From assembly GCA_008694505.1 (NCBI GenBank), contig VZDJ01001173.1, forward strand, positions 1,226,153-1,290,152: a stretch of DNA of 64,000 nucleotides, given 5' to 3'. Positions 56,701-64,000 of the stretch are shown piece after piece. The translations under genes and the position numbers were made by a program. Numbering within the stretch: the first letter of the stretch is position 1; every line of letters begins with the position of its first letter. The notes under the pieces are model-generated. The model worked only from the letters and a program-made list of their open reading frames with translations, was not told where the DNA came from and made no database searches. The DNA comes from Cyanoderma ruficeps. Lineage: Eukaryota; Chordata; Aves; Passeriformes; Timaliidae.

Positions 56701-58729
56701 ATCCCTCTGGGTCAGGGCTCTGGCTTAAAACCCAGGGAGAGGGAGGCAAAAAACAGGGGGGTGAAGCTGGGCTGGGCCTCCAGCTGACCTGTGGCCACAG
56801 GACTCACGCCAGGTTGGCTGAGTGGCCACTGAGAACCTCCTTCCCCCCTCCCTGGCTCCAAGGGATGCTGCAGGAAGAGGAGACACAAGGAGAGCCTTGG
56901 GTGATGGTTTTTGGGGGAGGTTTGTGGTGGATGGGCTGTGAGGAACGAGTCGGTGGGTGCCGGTCCCTGGCAGAGGGGCTGTCCTGGCACTCCAAGGGCA
57001 GCACAGGGATTGGGAAGGGATCCCTCCCAGTCTGGGATGGGGCTTAATGCACCACAAAGGGGCAAAAAGAAGGGGGCAAAGCTGGGCTGTGCCTCCAGCT
57101 GACCAGTGGCCACGGGATTTGGTCCAGCTTTGCTCAGTGGCCACCAAGAGCCTCAACCCCACACCCCGACTCCGTGGGATGCTGCAGGAAGGTCGAGACA
57201 CAGGGAAAATTTCGGGGGAGGGGGTTGTTTTCAGCTTAAACACAGGCTGTGCACCAGGCAGATGAACCACCTGAGGCATCTCCCTGGCTCTGAGAGAGCA
57301 CCCAGCCTGCACAATTATGGGTTGCTTTTAACGAGGGGGCAATTTGCTCGGCTTATCTCACAGCGAAGGAAACGGTTGGATTTAAAAAAAAGAAGAAGAA
57401 AGGGAAAAAAAAAAAAAGGCATTAGTCATGATATCAAACCGTTGCTCTTCATAACCAGGCAAATAAGCTGCTCTAATGGCTTTAAATATGCAGCATCTCA
57501 GCTGGGGGGGGGGGCCCAAATATCAGCACTTAGTCACTCATTAATGGCTACCTGCACGACCCACGCTCGCCATCGCCCTGGTGACCGTGCCAGGATTATC
57601 TCCCGGGGGCTGGAATTCCAGCACCTCCCCCTGAGAGGACCGGGACACGGGGCAGGGGGGTCCAAGCTGGGCCACCATCGGCACGGCTGGAATGCTGGCC
57701 GGGAGATGGTTTTTCCTAAGGGGGGTGGGGAGCAGGGGGCTCCGGGCAGGGTGAGGAGCTGCTGGCTCAGACGGTCTGTTAAGTGCAGACGCCCAGAGAT
57801 AAGAAGGGCAGAGATAAGAGCTGCCGAGGGAGAGCAGCAGGATTCAGCGCTGATAAACGCAGGCCAGAGCCCAGGGTCTATCTGTTCATCTCTGCTCCGG
57901 CTGTTCCAGGGGAGGACATGAAGTACCTGAAACCGGCCAGGGCCGGTTCAGGGAAAATAAAAACAAAATATAGCCCAGGGAGGGATTTGGACTTGGTGGG
58001 ACTGAGGTAAATAAACTGGATTTTCCCCTGTTATTGCAACACAGAGCAAACACAGCGGCTTGTGAGCTGCTTCGGAGGGAATCAAACCGCTCACATCCCC
58101 CTCAACAATCCCTTGGGAGGTGGAGCAGCACCTCCAGCTTCCCAAAGCGGAGATTAGCAGCAGAATTTTGGGATCAAAGTCCCTGGGGGATCCTCCCCTG
58201 CTCCTCTGATGCTCTGAGGCAGCAAGAAACCCTGGGAGGAGCTTTGCATCGGGCCAGGGGAGCAGGAGGGGAATTTGGCTCCACTTGGCGATTCCAGAGG
58301 CCCTGGATCCTGTTACAGCACAACAAAGGGACGGTGTTAACAACCCCGGACAGCCCCGAGGCAGGAAACGAGCTGGACTTTAGTTTACACTAAAGAACTG
58401 CGGCTCCTTGGCCAGCGCTGGGAACAGCAAACAAAGATCAGTCCCGGGAGTGCGGGAACACAGCAATTAACGGAGGGAACTGAGTTTAAAAAGGGCAAAG
58501 ATTCCCGGGTTTGCTTCCTCCAACTCACATTCAGCTCGATGATCCACAACAGGGAGATGAAGAGCAGGTCGAAGGTGACGAAGAGGCAGAAGGTCCTCCT
58601 CACATCCGAGATGGCTCTTCTCTTCTCCGGGGACAAGAAGTACGGGGAGAAGCCCTGGCTCTGGGAGAAGGAGGAGCTGATGGAGGCGATGGCTGGCAGG
58701 CTGCGTTCCAGGTCCGTGGGCTTGCTCAT
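44717..58729 (-). CDS. STARD3: StAR-related lipid transfer protein 3 (MLN64)
   Basis: A late-endosomal cholesterol transporter that tethers endosomes to the ER. Coding exons: 58529-58729, 55622-55699, 55340-55417, 55196-55249, 54893-55010, 53772-53867, 52351-52406, 51558-51650, 50308-50370, 49239-49334, 48689-48768, 48232-48336, 46973-47066 and 44717-44821. They give 438 residues (human 445). The MENTAL domain has four membrane helices (about 48-170; [50 protein letters not shown]). A phospho-FFAT motif [11 protein letters not shown] lies at about 199-209 with S202 equivalent to the human phosphoserine that recruits VAP. The START domain is about 225-438 ([44 protein letters not shown]). All introns are GT-AG except the one after 51558, whose donor is GC. 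An out-of-frame ATG precedes the start in the same exon. Confidence 0.97.
44890..45300. repeat. 60-bp near-perfect tandem repeat in STARD3 intron 13
   Basis: The 60-bp unit starting GGCCCCCATCCCATCCTGG at 44942 is repeated almost exactly at 45002, with diverged copies at about 44880, 45060, 45120 and beyond. Confidence 0.93.
46200..46265. repeat. GGGGAGGGGAGAGGA simple repeat in STARD3 intron 13
   Basis: A short purine-only run of GGGGA units in the intron. Confidence 0.9.
46790..46950. repeat. 36-bp tandem repeat in STARD3 intron 13
   Basis: Four copies of CCCTGAGCAGGGCCTTGGGCTGCTGGATCCCCAGAT (36 bp) at about 46,798, 46,834, 46,870 and 46,906. The array stops about 20 bp from the exon 13 donor. 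Confidence 0.93.
51557..51558 (-). other. STARD3: GC donor of a GC-AG intron in STARD3
   Basis: The minus strand reads AACAAT|GCAAGTG at the end of the exon 51558-51650. Joining AAT to the next exon (50370, GACTTTGGCGATG) keeps the frame and gives [11 protein letters not shown], aligned with mammalian KNNEYGDTVYT. The nearby GT at 51553-51552 would shift the frame. GCAAGT is the usual strong GC-donor consensus. Confidence 0.85.
52555..53340. repeat. 50-bp minisatellite in STARD3 (between exons 53772-53867 and 52351-52406)
   Basis: About 15 units of about 50 bp read GGGCTGAGCTTGTCCTGGGT then GTCAGCTACACTGGGAAAAG then TGTTCCAGAG. They are most regular between 52,800 and 53,220. Confidence 0.95.
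55058..55165. repeat. 20-bp tandem repeat in the STARD3 intron between 55196 and 55010
   Basis: Five copies of CAGCACTGAGAAATCAGAAA, two with a CACAGAA variant end. Confidence 0.93.
56606..57240. repeat. 319-bp tandem duplication in STARD3 intron 2
   Basis: GGTGGATGGGCTGTGAG occurs near 56608 and again at 56927 (offset 319). The copies share GTCCTGGCACTCCAAGGGCAGC, AAGCTGGGCTGKGCCTCCAG and GGGATGCTGCAGGAAG in the same order, with many substitutions. Confidence 0.88.
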
Positions 58730-58867
58730 CCTCCGGGGTCGGCTCCGGGGACATCGGCCACGGCAGCAGCGTCACCTGAGGGGACACGCCACGGGACCCT
58801 CAGGCCTCGCCACACCCCTGCTCCTGCCCCACCCTGACGGCAAATAACCCCTGGAGCAAATCAGATC

Positions 58868-59025
58868 CCAGGGAGAAATTCCTCCCTGGGAGGGTGGTCA
58901 GGCACAGGGCGCCCAGAGAAGCTGCCCCATCCCTGCAAGTGTCCATGGCCAGACCAGACAGAGCTTGGAGCAACCTGGGATAGTGGAAGGGGATGAGACT
59001 GGATGGGTTTCAATGCCATAGCAGT
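58868..59025 (+). mobile_element. CR1-family LINE 3-prime fragment
   Basis: The order of words matches avian CR1 3-prime ends: GAGAAATTCCTCCCTGGGAG, GGTGGTCAGGCACAGGG, GCCCAGAGAAGCTGCCCCAT, CAAGTGTCCATGGCCAGACC, AGAGCTTGGAGCAACCTGGG, ATAGTGGAAGG, then ACTGGATGGGTTT. The terminal ATTCTATGA-type tail is not seen. Family recalled from general knowledge; subfamily not assigned. Confidence 0.85.
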
Positions 59026-59329
59026 AGGAAAAGGGGCTCCAAAGCCCATGGAGATGCCAAGGCAGCAAGGAAAGGAGCTGCAAGCCTCATGAAGATATTG
59101 TGGAAGAAGAAAAAGGGGCCCCAAACCTCATGGAGACAGTGTGGACACAGGAAAAGGGGTCTGAGGGCACTCCCTGAAATCATGGAGACACCCCACCCTT
59201 CCCTCTGCAGGGAAGAGAAAGCCTCGGGAGCCAGGCATCCCATTGGAACAGATCCCAACCTGCACAGCCAGGAGAGAACCCTGGGCCTGATGCCCACCTG
59301 GGCCAGGCACAGCAGCAAGGAGGCAGCAG

Positions 59330-59495
59330 GGAAGGAGCTGCTCCCTGTCCAGGATCAGGGAAGGAGCTGCTCCACATCCGGGATCAGGGAAGGAGCTGCT
59401 CCACATCCAGGATCAGGGAAGGAGCTGCTCCACATCCAGGATCAGGGAAGGAGCTGCTCCCTGTCCAGGATCAGGGAAGGAAGGAGCTGCTCCCT
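59330..59495. repeat. 29-bp tandem repeat in STARD3 intron 1
   Basis: Five copies of AGGATCAGGGAAGGAGCTGC followed by TCCACATCC, or TCCCTGTCC in the outer copies. Confidence 0.95.
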
Positions 59496-60734
59496 GTCCC
59501 AGCCCCGCCTGGCAGTGCCGGGCACACGATCCCGGCCCCGTGAGGTGTTGGAAGGCCGGGGCTGTTTTCCTGCAGCTGTGCCAACCATTGTATTGACATT
59601 TTTCCTCTCCGTCAGCGCAGCACAAGGAGGCCCCTGTGGGAAGGCGGCGTGACGGGAGCACAGGCCGGGGACAAACACGGAAAGAGGATCCCAAAACAGG
59701 TCGGGCCGGGGATCTGTCAGCCCCACCGAGTCACCCACAGCAACGGCACAGCCACAAACTCCTTCCCTGCACTAAATCCTCCCGCTCGAGGATGTTTTGC
59801 CTCCAAAAAAAACCCGCCCCGGATCGTGGTGTGAGCTCCTGCCTCCTCAGTTCTGTGCCCGCCGGGATCCCAGTGAGGTTTGACCACCACAGATCCCACT
59901 CGTGACAGCGTCCACGGGAAAAAGGTCACGAGGTTGCGCCCAGATGTGCGGGAAGTGGGAATCCCAAGGAACGTGGAGCTTCAGGAGCACCTGCAGGAGC
60001 CCGATTTGGGGCAGTTTGGATCCCTGAGCCAGCGGGTTTTGCCTCCCACCCCCGGGAGCGCCGAGGCTGGGAAGGGAACAAAGCTGGGCTCCTGTCAAGT
60101 CCCCGTTAGTCCCTCTCGGAGGCGCTTGGGAAGGAGCTGGAATCCTTGTCACTTCGGATCAGCTGCTCCACACGCCGGGCCCGGCTCGAAGTGACAAAAG
60201 TTAAGGACATCTGTGAGGGATAAATAATAAATCCCCCCCCTGCCGGGGCTGCCGCCGCCTCCTCCTCCCCTCCAACAGCACTTTGCACTTAGGCAGCCCC
60301 TCCCCAACTTTCACAGCGCTTTAAAATCACCCGGAGAGGCTCCAGGGACCCGACCCCGGGATGCTGAGCAGGGTGACAATGGGGTGTTGGGACACGGCGG
60401 GACATGGGGACAAGGCAGGACACGGCACCAGAGCACCCTGGTGCGGCTCATCCATCACTAATCCCAGCCTGCCCGAGGAGGTTTAGGGGATTTTGGACAC
60501 ACACCCATCCCAAACCATCCAACTCCCGAGGGAGAACCCGCACTGTGGGGCAGAGCAGGAATGTCTGAATCCCGCCTTTCCACTGGAGCTGCTCCCTCCA
60601 GCAGCCCAGGGCTGGGAGAAGGGGCTGGATGTGGAGGAACGTGGCAGTTCCTGGGTGACAGATGAATTATTGAGCTCCATTATGCATTCCAGCATCCTCC
60701 GCATCATCCCGGGGCCGGGGAGGAGGGGGGCACG

Positions 60735-61010
60735 TGGGGACCGGGCTCTGCTCCCAGGGAAGCAGGGATGGGAGGAGAGGGAAAGGCCTCAGGCTGTGCC
60801 AGGAGAGGGTCGGGATGGACATCAGGGGGGGTTGATTCACTGCAAGGACGATCAGGCACCGGGAGGGGCTGCCCAGGCCATCCCCGGAATGTCCAGAAAA
60901 CGTGTGGCTGTGGCACTTGGGGACACGGGTTAGGGGTGACACGGCTGTGCTGGGGGAAGGGTTGGGCTTGGTGAGCTCAGAGGGCTTTTCCAGCCTAAAT
61001 GATTCCAGGG
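60735..61010 (+). mobile_element. CR1-family LINE 3-prime fragment, degraded
   Basis: Recognisable CR1 3-prime words in order: GGCCTCAGGCTGTGCCAGGA, GATCAGGCACCGGGAGGGGC, TGCCCAGG, AAAACGTGTGGCTGTGGCAC, TTGGGGACACGGGTTAGGGG, GGTTGGGCTTGGTGAGCTCA and GAGGGCTTTTCCAGCCTAAA. A short internal deletion follows TGCCCAGG. Confidence 0.88.
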
Positions 61011-61039
61011 CTCCACCCCAGCGAGGGGCAAACACTGCT

Positions 61040-61345
61040 GGGGGGACATTTGGGTGACAGATCACAGCCCAGGGGACACTCTGGGTGACAAATCACAGCC
61101 CAGGGGACATTCTGGGTGACAAATCACAGCCCAGGGGACATTCTGGGTGACAGATCGCAGCCTGGGGGACACCCCAAGGGACAGATCACAGCCCAGGGGA
61201 CACTCTGGGTGACAAATCACATCCCAGGGGACATTCTGGGTGACAAATCACAGCCTGGGGGATACCCCAAGGGACAGATCACAGGCTGGGGGGTGCCCTG
61301 AGTGACAAATCCCCGCCCAGGGCACACCCCAGGTGACAGGGACAC
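61040..61345. repeat. 31-bp tandem repeat in STARD3 intron 1
   Basis: About nine copies of TGGGTGACAAATCACAGCCC followed by AGGGGACATTC. The array starts about 30 bp after the end of the CR1 fragment. Confidence 0.95.
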
Positions 61346-61564
61346 CCCAGGGACCCTTCTGGGCTTCTCTGACTTGAACAAAAGGGGATTTTGAGACTCT
61401 GGGGAAGGATTTTTGCTGGTGAAACCTCCCGGTTTGGGGATCAGGAGGTGACAGGGGCGGCAGGGACGAGGGTGACACCACACCCCACGGATGCCAGCAG
61501 GAAGAAAACACGGAGGAGAGGTGGGTGGTGGAATCCTGATCCAGTACTCAGCACCAACACCCAG

Positions 61565-61770
61565 CAAAGTCAGCCCAGTGCCACCAGAGCTCAGTGCCAC
61601 CACCCCAAAACCCTGTCAGCCCAGTGCCACCACAGCTCAGTGCCACCACCCCAAAACCCCGTCAGCCCAGAGCCACCAGAGCTCAGTGCCACCACCCCAA
61701 AACCCCGTCAGCCCAGTGCCACCACAGCTCAGTGCCACCACCCCAAAACCCCATCAGCCCAGTTCCAGCA
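61565..61770. repeat. 46-bp tandem repeat in STARD3 intron 1
   Basis: Four to five copies of CAGTGCCACCACAGCTCAGTG followed by CCACCACCCCAAAACCCCGTC. Confidence 0.95.
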
Positions 61771-62799
61771 GGACACTGGCCACCAAAACATTGCCAGGGG
61801 CTGTGCCAAGGCATGTCCCAGCCCTGCCACAGCCCCCCAAGCCCCGTGTCACCCCCTCCCTGAGCCAGCCCCTCATTAGCCCCGTTTGCTCATTAATGAC
61901 CCGTCTCCCAGTCAGGAGCTTCTCCCACCCCGTGACACCACTTCTCCTTCCTGCCACGCTTCCCCTGGGCTCATGTGACAATTCCTCCTGTCCCCTCTCC
62001 CCGGAGGTGCAGCCCAGGGTGGGGAACGCCCACAGTGGGACCCCCCAAAACCCCTGCAGCCATCCCAGGGGCAAAGGGATCGCTGTGGGATATTCCAGAG
62101 GGAGGAGTTTGCCAGGTGAGAGAACACCTGGAGAAATGGCACTCAGGGGTGTCTGAGCTCCCCTTCAAAACAACAAAAAAAAAAAGGTCAAAATTAAACC
62201 GGAGGCAGAACCTCCATCCAAAACAGAGCCGGGAAAGATCCAACAGTTTTGGCAAAGCGCTGGAGAGGCCTGGGTTCAGTGAAAAGGGGGACACTGAGAC
62301 CCCCGGGAGCCTGTTCCCCCCCTCGGCTCTGCAGGGAGAGACGGGGAAACTCGGAGAGCCTCGGGAAAAGCGGCTCCGTCCCGGAGATCCTTGCAGATCC
62401 CTGCAGGATCCCGTATTTCCCCTCCTTTCCACAAGATCCGGGGTGAAAACCAGGGCTCTCCTCCCTGTGCCCCAAAGCCCACCCCTGTCCCAAAGCCCAC
62501 CCCAACATTTGGGGGTTTCGGCGCCCGGAGCCCCCGCGGGACCCCCGGGCTGTGACCTCCCGGTGCCGCTCCCGGGGGTCGGGAGAGACGATCCACACGG
62601 GGATTCGCGCTGGGATGTGGGGCTGGATTTGGGGCGGGATTTGGAGCCCTGGGGGCACAGCCCGGGAGGGGCTCCGCGCTCCGGGGTGGTCCCGGCGCTG
62701 TCCGTACTGGAGCGGGGGATGAAGCCCCGGGAGCTTTTCCAACACCCGGAGCACCGGGAACATCCCGGGCTGCCAGCACCGACCCCCGCCTCGCTCGGA

Positions 62800-63540
62800 G
62801 CCCCCGGCTCAGCGGGACCCCCGCGGGTATCCCCGAGCTCGGAGCTTGCCACGGGACTGAGGGAAGGGCGGTGCCGCGACCCCCGGGAGCCCCTCGGGCC
62901 CCCCGAGCCCCCCGGCCCTCCCGGGAGCGCCCCCGACACCCCCCGGTCCCGGACTCCGGTTCCCCGCAGGTGACACCGGTGGTGACACCGCTGAAAGACG
63001 CCCGGACCGGAGCGATTCTCACCCCTCGGCCGCCGCTCGGGGTCTCGCTGCCGGGACTCCCGGGGTCCGCCGCTCGGGGCTCCGGGAGCGCCCGGGACGC
63101 GGGGACGGGGCGAATAACGGGACCGCCCCGGGGACGAGACTCTCGAGGGGGGGGCGCCAAACTGGACCCCTGGGGCGTCCGGGGCCGTAGGGCCGAGTGC
63201 CGGTAACCGGGTGCTGAACCGGGACGGAGCCCCCAGTGACAGCCCCGTCCCCTTCCGCTCCCGCCGGCGGCTGCGCTGCTGGGCCCGGGAGCGGCACCGA
63301 GGCCCCACCGAGGCTGAGCCACGGGGACCTGCGCGCAGCCCGGCACCGCTCGTCCCAGCCCCGGGGACGGTAATGGACCTCAGCCCCCCAAGTGCCCCCG
63401 CGTGTCCCCCCGGGCCCCCCGGTACCTCCCGGTGCCGGGTCCGGGTCCCGCCGGGCGCCGCTTCCGGCGCCGCCGCCACCTCTGACCCCGGAAGGGAAAC
63501 TCCGGAGCGAGGCTGCGCCGGCACCGACCATGGCCGGCCG
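62800..63540 (-). promoter_or_regulatory. STARD3: STARD3 promoter CpG island and non-coding exon 1 (inferred)
   Basis: A dense CpG region. The minus strand has a splice donor GGGAG|GTACCG with GT at 63425-63424, so an untranslated exon would end at 63426. Just upstream lie ETS-type CCGGAAG words on the minus strand (about 63463-63468) and CTTCCGG words around 63490. No TATA box was seen. The transcript start is probably near 63,500-63,530. Confidence 0.55.
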
Positions 63541-63544
63541 CGGG

Positions 63545-64000
63545 GGGAGCGGGGAGAGACCATTCACCGCGGGAGGGGGGATCAGTGGGGCTGGGAGAGA
63601 CCGTTCCCCATGGGAGGGGGAATCACTGTGACTGGGAGAGACCATTTCTCATGCGGGGGATCAGTACCATTGCTGGTGGGAGGTGGAATCAGTAGGGCTG
63701 GGAGAGACCATTCCAAAGGGGGGAATCAGTGGGGCGCAGGCAAGACCATTCCCCGTGGGGAGGGGGGGTGTCTATGGGGTGAGCAAGGGAGAGACCATTC
63801 CCTCCCCGTGGGGGTGTGCCAGTGGGTCTGGGAGAGACCATTCTCCAGTGGGGGGGGTGACTATGGGGTTGGGAGAGACCATTCCGTGGTGGGGGGGTAT
63901 CCATGGGGCTGGGAGACACCATTCCCCACATGGGGGGAATCAGTGGGGCGAGGGACAGACCACTCCCTATGGGAGAGGGGGGTGTTCATGGGGCGCCCCA
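63545..64000. repeat. Minisatellite GGGAGAGACCATTCCCCATGGGGG at the right edge
   Basis: About ten units of 38-50 bp share CTGGGAGAGACCATTCCCC and GGGGAATCAGTGGGG. The array begins directly at the edge of the STARD3 promoter and runs past the window end. Confidence 0.93.

Larger units (their letters stand above)
58735..63425 (-). other. STARD3: STARD3 5-prime leader part and intron 1
   Basis: The start-codon exon begins at 58775 after the acceptor CCCCTCAG (58776-58783). The intron to the inferred non-coding exon 1 is about 4.6 kb. It contains two CR1 fragments and several short tandem arrays listed separately. No other gene was recognised. Confidence 0.65.

Noticed and set aside
61971..63563. 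530-codon minus-strand open frame in the STARD3 promoter region
   Set aside because: Composition (Gly, Pro, Arg, Ser-rich) follows the CpG island. There is no recognisable domain and it overlaps the inferred untranslated exon.
63530..64000. PPP1R1B, expected next to STARD3
   Set aside because: Only the minisatellite is present up to the window edge; no PPP1R1B-like sequence was seen.

Overview
This is a GC-rich, gene-dense piece of a vertebrate nuclear genome, almost certainly from a bird (microchromosome-type DNA). It has short introns, CpG-rich promoters, very many GC-rich minisatellites, and two degraded CR1 LINE 3-prime ends (about 58,868-59,025 and 60,735-61,010). CR1 is the LINE typical of birds and reptiles. 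Gene order is the conserved ERBB2 amplicon neighbourhood (human 17q12), read here in reverse: IKZF3 (+, last exon only), an RDH8-like dehydrogenase (-), GRB7 (-), MIEN1 (+), ERBB2 (-), PGAP3 (+), PNMT (-), TCAP (-), STARD3 (-). PPP1R1B would be expected past the right end and is not seen.

Layout. 1-3,570: last IKZF3 intron, last coding exon and 3-prime UTR. 3,571-7,402: intergenic DNA with no gene found. 7,403-9,730: RDH8-like gene, whose first exon falls in or beside a 109-base run of N (9,594-9,702). About 10,000-16,405: GRB7, with a minisatellite in its 3-prime UTR. 17,600-20,110: MIEN1, tail to tail with ERBB2 (about 20,030-30,900). 32,360-37,090: PGAP3, head to head with ERBB2 and tail to tail with PNMT (about 37,690-40,180). 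41,415-43,125: TCAP. About 43,890-63,500: STARD3, with a long first intron and a CpG-rich promoter. 63,545 to the end: a minisatellite.

I rebuilt the exon structures by pairing splice sites with conserved protein sequence. Every join keeps the reading frame. Predicted lengths are GRB7 522, MIEN1 115, ERBB2 1,233, PGAP3 323, PNMT 265, TCAP 133 and STARD3 438 residues. The genes do not form one pathway. ERBB2 (receptor tyrosine kinase) and GRB7 (SH2 adaptor) work together in signalling, and MIEN1 is a membrane-anchored signalling protein. The others act in GPI-anchor remodelling (PGAP3), adrenaline synthesis (PNMT), the sarcomere Z-disc (TCAP), cholesterol transfer at ER-endosome contacts (STARD3), retinoid or steroid reduction (RDH8-like) and lymphoid transcription (IKZF3).

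The most unusual observations are: (1) an RDH8-like gene inside the IKZF3-GRB7 interval; (2) intronic tandem repeats whose units include a copy of the adjacent splice junction (GRB7 intron 3, PGAP3 introns 5 and 6, possibly ERBB2 intron 8); (3) an unidentified repeat of about 170 bp present twice, each copy behind a polypurine tract; (4) a four-copy palindromic GGGATATATCCC array upstream of PGAP3; (5) a TCAP lacking an internal segment; (6) a GC-AG intron in STARD3. I saw no sign of a novel multi-gene system.
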